From positions 1,488,001 through 1,552,000 of the forward strand of contig NZ_CP015839.1 of assembly GCF_001651805.1 (NCBI RefSeq): a DNA stretch of 64,000 nucleotides, read 5' to 3'. The notes under the pieces are model-generated. The model made no database searches. It was given only the letters and a program-made list of their open reading frames with translations, and was not told where the DNA came from. This stretch comes from Marinobacterium aestuarii (GTDB taxonomy: Bacteria; Pseudomonadota; Gammaproteobacteria; Pseudomonadales; Balneatricaceae). Positions 51,041 to 60,567 of the stretch are shown here, in pieces. Position numbers and translations under genes: made by a program. How positions within the stretch are numbered: position 1 is the first letter of the stretch; every line of letters begins with the position of its first letter.

Positions 51041-51619
51041 TCAGGCGCCCTTGTGTGCGAGGGCTGCGGCCGGCACTTTGGGCATGGTACCTTCAGTCCC
51101 TGGCGGCTGCCAGAAGAAACGCAGTGTGGAGGTACTTTTACGTTCGAAGTAGCGCACGGTGAGCGGGTACCAGCCGGGTTCGGTGACGTCCATGCGGCCG
51201 TATTCGGCGTAGCGGTCTGAGTGTACGTCCGGGTCTTCCAGGATCATCTGTCCGTCAATTTCCAGCCGTACACCGTCGTTGGATTCAAACGTAAACAGGT
51301 AGGTGCCCGCGGTGTCGAGGTGAATTAAACCTGTGATCCGTGCCATGACGCCGTCGTTCAGGTTGCTGGTCAGCACCGTACCGCCGCCGACACTGGAGTT
51401 AAGCAGCCGAAGGTTGGGGCCGGGCTCGCAGGGTTTGGTCGCTTCGAGCCGTACCATCTCATCAATATGGCGAATCAATCCGTCTATATAGCAGACCTCG
51501 AGTCCGGGCTGCAGGTTGTCGGCGGCAACGGGTGTCTGGGCCTGGGCAGGTGCGGCAAAGAGCAGGGCTGCACTGCTCAGCAGACACGCCAGGGGCCGGG
51601 TGGGGATCAGTTTGCGCAT
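51041..51619 (-). CDS. Secreted PA14-domain protein
   Basis: A 192-aa protein. The signal peptide MRKLIPTRPLACLLSSAALL with cleavage near APAQA-Q sets the ATG at 51619 as start. The mature part is one PA14 beta-barrel: ARITGLIHLDTAGTYLF, TFESNDGVRLEIDGQMILED, GWYPLTVRYFERKSTSTLRF and FWQPPG are typical. PA14 domains bind carbohydrates or sit in adhesins and glycosidases; here it is free-standing. It may bind envelope polysaccharide. It lies downstream of the c-di-GMP gene on the same strand after a 150-base gap. Confidence 0.85.
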   Translation of the reverse strand: MRKLIPTRPLACLLSSAALLFAAPAQAQTPVAADNLQPGLEVCYIDGLIRHIDEMVRLEATKPCEPGPNLRLLNSSVGGGTVLTSNLNDGVMARITGLIHLDTAGTYLFTFESNDGVRLEIDGQMILEDPDVHSDRYAEYGRMDVTEPGWYPLTVRYFERKSTSTLRFFWQPPGTEGTMPKVPAAALAHKGA

Positions 51620-51771
51620 GGACACTCCCTTGGGTTTCCTGCCTGTGGCATGGCCGCGGGCCCGCTGCAAAATCGAACGGTGGCGGTGGCAGATTTGATT
51701 CATTCTGCCCAAAGGGCAGGGCCAAGGCAATGGCCCTGCTTTGGCAACAGGGGAAACTTAAGGATGGCGCT

Positions 51772-54700
51772 TTAGTGTCGCAGCAGAATCTCCGACAGGG
51801 CGTCGCTATCGCTATGGGAGTTCCTGGCAAGCTCTATCAGTTCTTCGCAGCTGCCGGGGCGTGCCAGCAGGAAACCCTGCAGCTCGTCACAGCCCAGCTT
51901 CTTGAGAATCGCCTGCTGTGCCCTGGTCTCGACGCCTTCAGCTACGACCTTGAAGCGCAGGCTGTGGGCCATGGTGATAATGGCTTCGATCAGGCTTTCG
52001 TCATCGGTATTGCCAGGGATGTCGATTACAAAGGAGCGGTCGATCTTGACGGTATTGACCGGCAGTTTCTTCAGGTATGCCAGGGAGGAGTAGCCGGTGC
52101 CGAAGTCGTCGATGGACAGCGAAATGCCCATGTCACGCAGTTCATAGAGGGTGCCGAGAATGCGGTTGATGTCGTCGATAACGACACTCTCGGTGATTTC
52201 CAGCTCCAGCAACTCGGGCGCCAGACCGCTGACTCTAAGGGCATCGCAGATGTCGGGGATCAGTTCCGGGTCACGTAGCTGGCGCGGCGACAGGTTGACC
52301 GAGACCGGGATTGGGTATGGGCTGTTGCGGTTCCATTCCATGGCGTCGGTGCAGGCCTGCTGCAGTGCCCAGGGGCCCAGTTTGAGTATCATGCCCGACT
52401 CTTCGGCGAGGGAGATAAAGGTCAGCGGGGGGATCAGACCCTGTTCAGGGTGCAGCCAGCGCAGCAGTGCTTCGGCGCCGAGGATGCGTTGACCGTCGAT
52501 ATCAAAGCGCGGCTGATATTGCACAAAGAGCTCACCGTTGGACTGGGCGCGTCTTAGGCCGTCGTTCAGTTGCTGGTGCTGTTGCGCCTGCTGGTTCACA
52601 CCATTGTCGAAAAAGTGGATGGCGTTGTGGCCCTGCTGCTTGACGTGGTGCGCCGTGGTATCGGCCTTGGCCAGCAGCGTCTGGGCGTCCCTGGCATCAT
52701 CGGGGAACAGCGCAATGCCGATGCTGCAGGTCACCACGGTCTCTGAGTCTGCGAGGGAAAACGGCTGCTGAAAGGCCTGCTGAATCGAGCGTGCTATGGT
52801 ATGGCTGCTGCTGGCATCGGGAATATTGTCCAGAATAATGCTGAACTCGTCGCTGCCCAGGCGCGCCAGGGTTTCGCTCGATGCCAGGCATGCTTCGATG
52901 CGCTTGGCCGTTTCGCGCAGCAGCTGGTCACCCACGGCATGGCCCAGGCTTTCGTTAATGCTCTTGAAATCATCGATATCGACGAAGAGTACCGCCACGG
53001 TATCTCCGTTTTTCTCGGCCTTGTGCAGTATCTGATCCAGTTGTGCACAGAACTGCTGACGGTTCGGCAGACCGGTGAGGCTGTCGTAGCGCGAGGCAAT
53101 CTCAAGCTGTTGTTCGGCGCTCTGAGCCCGGTTGATATCGGCGAGGACAGCGACGTAGCGCTCTTCCTGGTGGCTGTTTGGGGCATCGCCTTGCAGGCGT
53201 GAAACAGACAGCCAGATCGGCATTGCATCGCCGTTAGCCTGCAGCAGCATGGCTTCGCTTTGCAGCTGGCCTGCGTGTTCCAGCTGCTCGAGCAATTCTG
53301 GCTGTTGCGCCAGAGGGCTGAAAGGCTGACCGCGGTCTTGCCGTTGGCTAAAGCCGCTGATGCGCTGGTAGGCCGCATTGGCGGTGATGATATTGCCGCG
53401 CCTATCGAGTACCAGGATGGCCTCAAGGGTGCTGTTGAGTGCCTGGTCGGTCAGTTTCAGGTGATCGGTTTCGAGCCTGTATTCGGTAGCATCTTGCATG
53501 ACGCCGCCAATGCCCTCGACTTCATCCTCGCTGTTCAGAATCGGGAACAGGGTGCCGACAAAGTCACGCGGTCCGCGGTCCGCGGTCTCTGCGCTGTATT
53601 CGATGTGCACTTGGCTGCGCTGAGTCAGAACCTGCTGGTCGGCCTGGCCGAGTTGCCGAGCCAGGGCATCGGGGTACAGGTCTTTATCGCGCAGGCCTAT
53701 GATCTGATCCGCGCTCAGGCCGATAGTGCGGGCACAGGCCGGGTTGATCAGGCGATAGCGCAGATTGCTGTCTTTTAGAAAGATGAGGCTGGGCGTATGG
53801 GACAGGAGGGCGTTGACCCGCTGTTCATTTTCTTGCACGCGCTGCAGCATGGTCTGTACGGCCTTGGCCAGCGGCTTCAGTTCAGGCGAGGGTGCCGTGA
53901 ATGCAGGGTCTTTCCCGGAGACCGAATCGATGTAGCGGCTGAGCAGACGTATCGGCCGTTGCGCCAGTCGGCAGAGCACCAGGATCAGTAGTGCGCCGAT
54001 CAGCAGGGCGCCGAGCAGGCTGTAGCCGATAGTGCCGGCAAACGCCTGGCGCATAAGGATGCCGGCGTAATCAGGCAGCAGCAGGCGTACTTCGAAGCGG
54101 TTATCCGGCTCAATAAACAGGCTGTGCCGTTGCACAATGCTGTCATCGGCGATGCGGGTCTGGTTGGCGTCGGCATCCGTATCGGTATCAGCGTGCGTGC
54201 CGGTTTCGGTGGCAGGGTTGCTGGCATCCAGCAGCTGCAGCTGGTCCGGTGTCTCGGCCAGGGCGCCGATGCGTCGGTTGTCGGTATAGAGTGCAATGGC
54301 GCGGGCTTCGGACAGCGACTGGATCTGGTTGAGTATCCAGAAATTGTCATTGAGAATGACGAAGGAGTGCAGGTAGCCCACAACTTCACCAAAGGGCGCG
54401 GCAATAATCGGCATGCTCAGACGCAGTAGCTGGTAGTCCTGCTGCTTTTGCCGGGTCGTCAGGGTGGCCCAGGTATCGGGCACAATGCGGCGCGATGCGA
54501 GCTCTGCCAGTGGCAGGTATACATTGAAGAGCGCAGCACCGGGCACCAGAGTGAGGGGGCCATCCTTGAGCTGGACGGCAAAGGCCTGAATATGCTCGCC
54601 GCCGCGGCTGTTAATGGTTTTTTGCAGCAGCGTCTTGATACCCGCGAGGTTGCCGCTGCTGGTTTGCTGGATAAGTTGAGGGCTTTGGGCCAGGGTGGCG

Positions 54701-54900
54701 GACGAGCGTGAAATGCCCCGCAGATGGCTTTCGAATAGCTGATTGATCAGCGCCGCGTGACGGCGATGTGACAGCGACTGCTCCTGCTCGAGTACCTGCT
54801 CCGAGCTCTGGTAGGCGGGTATCAGTATCAGCAGCGACAGTGCGAGCGTCGCGGCAATAACAATGGCAAGAACGGTGTTGGTAAAGCTCAGCTTACGCAA
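51772..54900 (-). CDS. LuxQ-like sensor - PAS - PAS - GGDEF - EAL c-di-GMP enzyme
   Basis: A 1042-aa membrane protein. TM1 (about 8-30) and TM2 (about 288-310) enclose a periplasmic region containing LLRLSMPIIAAPFGEVVGYL and VILNDNFWILNQIQ, like the LuxQ autoinducer-2 sensor domain. Two PAS domains follow (about 360-475, 485-595), then GGDEF (600-770) with GSDEF in place of GGDEF at 682-686 and no RxxD inhibitory site, then EAL (780-1030). The EAL motifs look complete: AEALLRW, VNLSPRQL, LEITES, DDFGTGYSS, KIDRSFV, EGVET, LQGFLL. So phosphodiesterase activity is likely; cyclase activity is uncertain. luxP lies 33 bases upstream on the same strand. Confidence 0.92.
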   Translation of the reverse strand: MRKLSFTNTVLAIVIAATLALSLLILIPAYQSSEQVLEQEQSLSHRRHAALINQLFESHLRGISRSSATLAQSPQLIQQTSSGNLAGIKTLLQKTINSRGGEHIQAFAVQLKDGPLTLVPGAALFNVYLPLAELASRRIVPDTWATLTTRQKQQDYQLLRLSMPIIAAPFGEVVGYLHSFVILNDNFWILNQIQSLSEARAIALYTDNRRIGALAETPDQLQLLDASNPATETGTHADTDTDADANQTRIADDSIVQRHSLFIEPDNRFEVRLLLPDYAGILMRQAFAGTIGYSLLGALLIGALLILVLCRLAQRPIRLLSRYIDSVSGKDPAFTAPSPELKPLAKAVQTMLQRVQENEQRVNALLSHTPSLIFLKDSNLRYRLINPACARTIGLSADQIIGLRDKDLYPDALARQLGQADQQVLTQRSQVHIEYSAETADRGPRDFVGTLFPILNSEDEVEGIGGVMQDATEYRLETDHLKLTDQALNSTLEAILVLDRRGNIITANAAYQRISGFSQRQDRGQPFSPLAQQPELLEQLEHAGQLQSEAMLLQANGDAMPIWLSVSRLQGDAPNSHQEERYVAVLADINRAQSAEQQLEIASRYDSLTGLPNRQQFCAQLDQILHKAEKNGDTVAVLFVDIDDFKSINESLGHAVGDQLLRETAKRIEACLASSETLARLGSDEFSIILDNIPDASSSHTIARSIQQAFQQPFSLADSETVVTCSIGIALFPDDARDAQTLLAKADTTAHHVKQQGHNAIHFFDNGVNQQAQQHQQLNDGLRRAQSNGELFVQYQPRFDIDGQRILGAEALLRWLHPEQGLIPPLTFISLAEESGMILKLGPWALQQACTDAMEWNRNSPYPIPVSVNLSPRQLRDPELIPDICDALRVSGLAPELLELEITESVVIDDINRILGTLYELRDMGISLSIDDFGTGYSSLAYLKKLPVNTVKIDRSFVIDIPGNTDDESLIEAIITMAHSLRFKVVAEGVETRAQQAILKKLGCDELQGFLLARPGSCEELIELARNSHSDSDALSEILLRH

Positions 54901-54933
54901 GTGCCGCCTCCCTGCTTGAGTTCAGTTTCAGTA

Positions 54934-56073
54934 TCATTGCGCCGCACTATAACGAAAAGCCTTGTCTGTAAGTACCTTCAGTTCATCTGGCGGTGTATCC
55001 CGCGTAACCAGAACCATTTCGCCGGAAAAAACCTGCGGCACCTGGTCGGAGCGCTGTTCCAGTTCGGCCTTGATGGCTTCCGCCATGGCGACGCCGTTGT
55101 CGTCGTTCATGCGCATGACGGTAAGATCCAGTTCGCCGCGGCGCAGTGCTTCAAGCTCTGCCTTGCCGCCGCCCCAGCCATTCACCGTTACCTGATCCAG
55201 CTTGCCACGCATGCGCAGCGCTTCGATGGCACCCAGGGCGGTATCGGTGGTGCAGGCAAACAGCATGTTCAGGTCCGGGTGGCGGTCCAGTTCCTGTAGC
55301 GTTGCATCCCGCGCCAGATTGCTGTCGTTGTCTGTGTAGTAGCTGCCGAGTTGGCGGGTAACGGGGTTGTCGTTGCCCAGGCGGATGAAGGTGTCCCCGC
55401 GCAGGCGGCTGATGTAACCGTGGGATGAGTACAGCATGGCGTACTGCTTCGGGGTGCTGGTGTCGGCCAGCATGGCCTGCGCCAGCAATCGGGTGCCGGC
55501 CTGATGGTCAAAGCCGACATAAAGGAAGGGTGTGTGGGAGGACCAGTTCTGCAGCGGTGTGGTGACATTCTGCAGGATCAGCCTGGGTGTCTTCTGTGCC
55601 AGAATTTTTTCGATCAGCTGGCGATGAATCAGCGCACCCAGGGTAAAGACCAGATAGTCAGGTTGCCAGTCCAGGGACTGCTGCAGCTGGGTCGCCAGCG
55701 CCGCGGGGTCGTCGCTGAGCCCTGAAAGATGCGTCTGCAGCTCGTAGCTGATGTTCAATTCCTTCAGGCGTGCCTCGAATGCAAGGATACTCAGGCGCCA
55801 GTAATCTGATGTCTGAAAGGCTGGGTAAATAATGGCGATGCGCACGGGACGACTTTGTGGCGCGGTCAGTGCAACGGCAGGGCTGCTGACGATGCTGGCA
55901 AACTTTGCCATGCGTTCAGTCTGCTCGGGGTGTTGCTGCAGATAGTCATCCAGCGGGGTGTAGTCTTCATTGCTAAAGGCCTGTAGCGGCAAAAGCAGCA
56001 ACACAAGCAATGCCAGACCGTATCCCGCAATCGGGCCTGGTGGCAAAAGACGCGCTATCCTGGCTAAAAGCAT
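54934..56073 (-). CDS. luxP: LuxP-type autoinducer-2 periplasmic binding protein
   Basis: A 379-aa periplasmic binding protein with a signal/anchor segment at residues 15-34. It follows Vibrio LuxP closely: YPAFQTSDYWRLSILAFEAR, LILQNVTTP, FLYVGFDHQAGTR, GYISRLRGDTFI, NGWGGGKAELEA, DLTVMRMNDDNGVAMAEAIK. Counting by alignment, Gln87, Ser89, Trp92, Asn169, Arg225, Trp300 and Arg321 match all LuxP residues known to contact borated AI-2 (Q77, S79, W82, N159, R215, W289, R310). It should bind AI-2 and control the adjacent LuxQ-like GGDEF-EAL protein, with which it forms an operon. Confidence 0.93.
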   Translation of the reverse strand: MLLARIARLLPPGPIAGYGLALLVLLLLPLQAFSNEDYTPLDDYLQQHPEQTERMAKFASIVSSPAVALTAPQSRPVRIAIIYPAFQTSDYWRLSILAFEARLKELNISYELQTHLSGLSDDPAALATQLQQSLDWQPDYLVFTLGALIHRQLIEKILAQKTPRLILQNVTTPLQNWSSHTPFLYVGFDHQAGTRLLAQAMLADTSTPKQYAMLYSSHGYISRLRGDTFIRLGNDNPVTRQLGSYYTDNDSNLARDATLQELDRHPDLNMLFACTTDTALGAIEALRMRGKLDQVTVNGWGGGKAELEALRRGELDLTVMRMNDDNGVAMAEAIKAELEQRSDQVPQVFSGEMVLVTRDTPPDELKVLTDKAFRYSAAQ

Positions 56074-56394
56074 GTTGATACACCTATTCCATCAGATGAG
56101 CCCACAGTCGTAGCACGGCTGACAGGGTCCACAACGTCCACTGTAGGTCAGGCCTCGCGCCTGATGCAAGTGCATGCCTGGCGGCAGCGACCCATATATT
56201 CCCCGTACTCCAGGCGCCACAGTGTTTTGGCGCCAATCGCGGGCTACAACAGGCTGTTCCGAACATCATCTTAAACGAAGGTTTCCTAATTATCCTGCGT
56301 TTGTTTGCACCCAGGGGGCCGGTTGGACGCAAAAGGTGCCGCTGGCGCGAGAGGCCTGAGATCGGTGAGAGGTGCGAGAGGGCGCAGGGGCCTG
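56074..56394. other. Intergenic stretch upstream of luxP
   Basis: 320 bases without a credible gene between luxP (start at 56073, minus) and the stop of the methyltransferase gene. It should contain the luxP promoter; none is clear by eye. No hairpin-plus-T terminator was seen for the methyltransferase gene. Confidence 0.4.
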
Positions 56395-57240
56395 TTATCG
56401 CAAACGCGGATCTGACGCAGGCTTGGATGCCAGGTATTGCATCACGCCGACGGCGCCATGGCGAAGGTTGTGCAGCAGGTTGGCAAACATCAGGGGGAAG
56501 TCTGGCCCCAGAATCAGTGCGGGTGTGAGTCTGAACGTCTGGGCCTGGGGGCGGTTGTCCTGACGCTGGCGCCAGGCCAGGGTGGATGCTGTCAGGTCGG
56601 TGGTGGTGCGAATCTGAAAGCCGCGGGCCTGCAGCCGTGCGCTCAGGGTGCCAGCGCTGTGCAGGTGGGATTGCTCAGGTTCGCGTGCCCAGGGGACCGG
56701 AAACTGCATCTGCGCGGGGGCGGGCCCCTGAATCAGTTCGTGCAGCACCAGGTGGCCGCCAGGCCTGAGCACACGCAGGCATTCATCCAGTGCCTGGTCG
56801 GGATTGGGCATGTTCAGCAGGCTGTGCTGCAGTACTATGGCATCGAAATGATCGCTGGCAAAGGGCATGCAGTGGGCATCGCCCGAGACCTGCATCAGGT
56901 AACAGGGTGGCTGGTACAGCTGGCACAGTGCCAGGCTCAGCCGGTTGAGGTTGTGGCACAGGTCCAGCCCGGTGACATCCGCGCCTGGCAGCTGTGCCAG
57001 CAGACGCAGCAGGCCGCCGGCGCCTGAGCCTGCATCCAGAATGCGCGGCGCCGGCTGTGACGCCAGACAGGCCGCCAATGTATCGCGCAGGTGCAAGGAG
57101 GCCTGCAGACCGCCGGTATGTAGCTGATCAATGGGCGCGAGCTGCCAGGCATCAGCCCCATTGGGGCAGGCACTGCGCAGTTCGCTCAGCAGCGCCTGCT
57201 GCTGTTGCAGGTTATTGCCGTAGTGGTGGTCGATGGACAT
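56395..57240 (-). CDS. Class I SAM-dependent methyltransferase
   Basis: A 281-aa protein. The SAM-binding motif I ILDAGSGAGGLLRLLAQLPG, the acidic loop VTGLDLCHNLNRLS, VSGDAHCMPFASDHFDAIVL (motif II/III) and LRVLRPGGHLVLHE (post-motif) form the UbiE/methyltransferase-11 pattern. The substrate is unknown. The start lies two bases before the stop of the acyl-CoA synthetase gene, so they are probably co-transcribed. That would suit methylation of a fatty or polyketide-like product, but this is inference only. Confidence 0.9.
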   Translation of the reverse strand: MSIDHHYGNNLQQQQALLSELRSACPNGADAWQLAPIDQLHTGGLQASLHLRDTLAACLASQPAPRILDAGSGAGGLLRLLAQLPGADVTGLDLCHNLNRLSLALCQLYQPPCYLMQVSGDAHCMPFASDHFDAIVLQHSLLNMPNPDQALDECLRVLRPGGHLVLHELIQGPAPAQMQFPVPWAREPEQSHLHSAGTLSARLQARGFQIRTTTDLTASTLAWRQRQDNRPQAQTFRLTPALILGPDFPLMFANLLHNLRHGAVGVMQYLASKPASDPRLR

Positions 57241-57242
57241 TG

Positions 57243-58934
57243 TCAGTCCTGGTCCAGCCCCAGTTCGTCGATGGAGATTTCGCGCATCTTGAACTTCTGA
57301 ATTTTGCCGGTCACCGTCATGGGGAATTCATCGACAAACTTGAAGTAGCGCGGGATCTTGAAGTGCGTAATCTGGCCCTTGCAGAAGGCGCGCAGTTCGT
57401 CCGCGTTGACGGCGGGGGCGTTCGGCTGCAGCTTGACCCAGGCGATCAGCTCTTCGCCGAATTTCTTGTCCGGCACACCTGTGACCTGCACATCGGAAAT
57501 GGCCGGGTGAGTATAGAGAAACTCTTCCACTTCCTTGGGATAGACGTTTTCGCCGCCGCGAATCACCATATCTTTTATACGGCCCACGATCTGGATATAA
57601 CCCTCGTCATCCATGGTGGCGAGGTCCTCGGTGTGCATCCAGCCGTTGGCATCAATGGCGCTTTGGGTGGCTTCCTCATTATTCCAGTACTTCAGCATGA
57701 CGCTGTAGCCGCGGGTGCAGAGTTCGCCGATGGTGCCGCGTGGCACTATCTGGCCGGTGGCAGGATCCACGATCTTGGATTCCAGGTGTGGCTGGGTGCG
57801 CCCAACGGTGGTGACGCGCTTGTCGAAGGGGTCATTGGCGGCGGTCTGGGTCGACACCGGGCTGGTTTCGGTCATGCCGTAGGCGATCTGCACCTCTTGC
57901 ATGTGCATCTTGGAGTTCACGGCTTTCATGACTTCGGCCGGGCAGATGGAGCCTGCCATGATGCCGGTGCGCAGCGAGCTGAGATCGTAGCCGGCAAAGT
58001 CGGGGTGTTCCAGTTCGGCGATAAACATGGTGGGGACGCCGTAGAGGGCGGTGGCGCGCTCTTCGGCCACGGTGTCGAGCACGGTTTTGGGGTCGAAGCC
58101 CTCACCCGGGTAAATCATGGTGGCGCCGTGGGTGATGCAGCCCAGATTGCCCATCACCATGCCAAAGCAGTGGTACAGCGGCACTGGAATGACCAGCCGG
58201 TCCTGGTCGGTAAAGCCCATGCTGCGGGCAACGGAGAAGCCGTTGTTGAGAATATTGTGGTGCGACAGGGTGGCGCCCTTGGGGAAACCGGTGGTGCCCG
58301 AGGTGTACTGGATATTGATCGCATCATCGAACTGCAGCCCGGCCTGAGCCTGGGCCAGGGTAGCCTCGTCGATGCCAGTAGCGTTGGCGATCAGATCGCC
58401 CCAGCTCCACATGCCGGCATGGGGCTGCTGGGCCAGATTCACCACCATCTCCAGCTGCGGCACCCGGGCGGCCTTCAGTTTGCCGGCGGCGCAGTCTTTC
58501 AGTTCTGGCGCCAGCTCATACAGCATCTGGGTGTAGTCCGAGCTCTTGAAGTTCTCGGCAATCACCAGCAGGCGCGGGGTGGAGTGATTCAGCGCGTAGT
58601 CCAGCTCATGCAGGCGGTAGGCCGGATTGATGTTTACCAGGATGGCGCCGATCTTGGCCGTGGCGAACTGCAACGTGGTCCACTGGGCATTATTGGGTGA
58701 CCAGATCGCCACCCGATCACCCTTGCTGATGCCGATGGCCAGCAGGGCGCGGGCGCACAGGTTGACCTGTTGCTGCAGTTCGCGATAGCTCCAGCGTATG
58801 GCCTGGTGGCGCACGATCAGGGCGTCGTTGTCCGGGTAGGTGGCCACGGTCTGGTCAAACTTGTCGCCGATGGTCATGCCGATCAGGGGTTGATCCGAGG
58901 TGCCGCTGGTATAGCTGGGAAGCGCGTTGTTCAT
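57243..58934 (-). CDS. AMP-binding acyl-CoA synthetase (ACSF2-like)
   Basis: A 563-aa ANL-superfamily enzyme. Phosphate loop [17 protein letters not shown]5 [11 protein letters not shown]7 [20 protein letters not shown]8 [15 protein letters not shown] and the C-terminal Lys in [13 protein letters not shown] (catalytic for adenylation) are all present. It activates a fatty or branched-chain acid to its CoA ester through an acyl-adenylate. ACSF2-type enzymes prefer medium-chain acids and occur in leucine/valine or acyclic terpene catabolic clusters, which fits the LiuR-type regulator and thiolase nearby. Confidence 0.93.
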   Translation of the reverse strand: MNNALPSYTSGTSDQPLIGMTIGDKFDQTVATYPDNDALIVRHQAIRWSYRELQQQVNLCARALLAIGISKGDRVAIWSPNNAQWTTLQFATAKIGAILVNINPAYRLHELDYALNHSTPRLLVIAENFKSSDYTQMLYELAPELKDCAAGKLKAARVPQLEMVVNLAQQPHAGMWSWGDLIANATGIDEATLAQAQAGLQFDDAINIQYTSGTTGFPKGATLSHHNILNNGFSVARSMGFTDQDRLVIPVPLYHCFGMVMGNLGCITHGATMIYPGEGFDPKTVLDTVAEERATALYGVPTMFIAELEHPDFAGYDLSSLRTGIMAGSICPAEVMKAVNSKMHMQEVQIAYGMTETSPVSTQTAANDPFDKRVTTVGRTQPHLESKIVDPATGQIVPRGTIGELCTRGYSVMLKYWNNEEATQSAIDANGWMHTEDLATMDDEGYIQIVGRIKDMVIRGGENVYPKEVEEFLYTHPAISDVQVTGVPDKKFGEELIAWVKLQPNAPAVNADELRAFCKGQITHFKIPRYFKFVDEFPMTVTGKIQKFKMREISIDELGLDQD

Positions 58935-59013
58935 GAAATCTGAACCTCTTGTTGTTATGGCTCAATCAGTCGAAATGTTGTGGTCCGGACCGCGGGAGTG
59001 TCCGGGCCGGGAT

Positions 59014-59667
59014 TCAGGTCGGGGACGGTTCACCAGCAGGCGCGGTGCCGGTACGAAAGCTGGCGTGGTATTCGGGGTTGGGCTGCATCTCGACGGCACC
59101 GGCAAGGCGGTTGGTCATATTGTAGAAGCCCGTGAGGCTGGCAATATCCCAGATCTCGCTATCGCTAAAACCCTGCTCGCGCAGCAGCTGGCGATGCGTC
59201 TCTTCAATGGTTTCTGGCTGTGCGGTCAGACGCTGGGCAAAATCCAGCATGGCTCGCTGGCGCGGTGAAATGTCGGCCACCCGGTAGTTCATCACCAGCT
59301 GTTCGCCCAGCAGCGGATTGCCGGAGTACTGTCGCACGGCGGCACCGTGGGCGCTGAGGCAGTAAAAGCAGCGGTTGTGGGCCGAGACCACCACGGCGAT
59401 CATTTCCCGCTCCAGCGTGCTCAGGCCGCTGTCGCCAAACATCAGTTCATTGTAGAGGCGGGTGAAGGCGTCGAGTTGTTCGAGATTGTGGCTGTAGGCG
59501 CTGAGGACATTGGGCACCAGGCCGAGCTTTTCCTGACACTTGGAAAAGTACTGTGCGACAGGCTCCGGCAGGTCTTTGAGCGCCGGTATGGGCAGATTCA
59601 GCGCGGTTACCGGGCCCTGCTTTTGTGTCTGTTGTTGTGCCTGACTGTTTGACTTGTGCTGCGGCAT
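59014..59667 (-). CDS. Peroxidase-related enzyme (AhpD/carboxymuconolactone decarboxylase fold)
   Basis: A 217-aa protein with the redox motif RCFYCLSAHGAAVRQ (Cys-x-x-Cys and following His) and the helical AhpD fold (LEREMIAVVVSAHNRC, DFAQRLTAQPETIEET). It matches the 'uncharacterised peroxidase-related enzyme' group. A Gln-rich N-terminus precedes it. It lies 79 bases upstream of the acyl-CoA synthetase gene on the same strand and is probably in its operon. Confidence 0.85.
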   Translation of the reverse strand: MPQHKSNSQAQQQTQKQGPVTALNLPIPALKDLPEPVAQYFSKCQEKLGLVPNVLSAYSHNLEQLDAFTRLYNELMFGDSGLSTLEREMIAVVVSAHNRCFYCLSAHGAAVRQYSGNPLLGEQLVMNYRVADISPRQRAMLDFAQRLTAQPETIEETHRQLLREQGFSDSEIWDIASLTGFYNMTNRLAGAVEMQPNPEYHASFRTGTAPAGEPSPT

Positions 59668-59795
59668 GGAGGCGTCCTTCCCGGCCAGGCATAAGCACCG
59701 GCATTGTTGGAGCCGGCGCTGTGAATGCCGGCATGGTTAATGTGCGTGCCGCCCGCCATCTGTTGTTCGCCGTCTGGAGAACGGGGAGCGGCGCT

Positions 59796-60215
59796 TTATT
59801 CCTGCGCCGGCGTGGCGGCAGTGCCTGCAGGTGCCAGGGCATTCAGTGCTTCGTTGCAGCGTACTTCGGCACCGTCGAGCTCCTGCTGCATCATGGCGAT
59901 GTCGCGCAGTTGCTGCTCCAGCGCCTGTCGCTTCTCCGCAATGCGCGTCAGCATCAGGCGCAGCTGCAATTCGCTGCCGCTGTTGCTGTGATCCCAGAGT
60001 TCGAACAGCTCGCCGCACTCGGTGAGCGAAAATCCCAGGCGCTTGCCGCGCAGAATCAGTTTCAGCCGTACCCGGTCCTGGCGACTGTAAATACGGGTCT
60101 GGCCGCGACGTTCCGGTGACAGCAGTCCCTGGTCTTCATAGAAGCGGATACTGCGGGTCGTGATGTCGAACTCCCTGGCAAGATCACTGATGGAATAACG
60201 GGTCTGTGTGTTCAT
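59796..60215 (-). CDS. LiuR-type MerR-family transcriptional regulator
   Basis: About 139 aa from the ATG at 60215. The HTH and wing are YSISDLAREFDITTRSIRFY-EDQGLLSPERRGQTRIYS, followed by the coiled coil LILRGKRLGFSLTECGELFE. No metal-binding Cys set is seen. LiuR regulators control branched-chain amino acid and fatty-acid breakdown genes and bind A/T palindromes with CGTAAAC arms. Such a site lies in its own upstream region and another before the thiolase gene. Confidence 0.87.
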   Translation of the reverse strand: MNTQTRYSISDLAREFDITTRSIRFYEDQGLLSPERRGQTRIYSRQDRVRLKLILRGKRLGFSLTECGELFELWDHSNSGSELQLRLMLTRIAEKRQALEQQLRDIAMMQQELDGAEVRCNEALNALAPAGTAATPAQE

Positions 60216-60250
60216 GTATGACTCTTGAGTTGGGTCCGAGAGTAAATCAA

Positions 60251-60268
60251 GTTTACGTGAACGTAAAC
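60251..60268. promoter_or_regulatory. LiuR-type operator upstream of the MerR-family gene
   Basis: GTTTACGTGAACGTAAAC: arms GTTTACG/CGTAAAC around four bases. It lies 36 bases before the regulator's start, fit for autoregulation. Confidence 0.7.
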
Positions 60269-60543
60269 ATCCTTCGCGCTGCATCAAAGCTTAGCGCAGT
60301 CTGTACACTAATGGTAACTGACTGAAATTAAAGGGAAGTGGCAGTCGTATCGACGAAGATGTTAAAGCTTTATGCTACTAAAGTAGTAGGTGTTAGCCCT
60401 TATTTTTGTGTTTCCGACATTGACCCGGAGGCTAGAAACGCGGGACAGTACGGCTATCCATCACGCCTGAAGCTCAAGCAGCGGAGGCGGGTCCGGGGGT
60501 TGCAGTCACTATTTGGCAACCCTCGGCACTTGTTTAAATTGAC

Positions 60544-60555
60544 GTTTACGTAAAC
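60544..60555. promoter_or_regulatory. LiuR-type operator upstream of the thiolase gene
   Basis: GTTTACGTAAAC, a perfect 12-base palindrome within TTGACGTTTACGTAAAC, 12 bases before the thiolase ATG. Repeats the arms of the site at 60251-60268, so both genes probably answer to the same regulator. Confidence 0.7.
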
Positions 60556-60567
60556 TGTGAGGTATCT

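Noticed and set aside
56994..58700. 568-codon plus-strand ORF
   Set aside because: Antisense to the acyl-CoA synthetase gene, which has full family motifs; long open frames opposite GC-rich genes are common.
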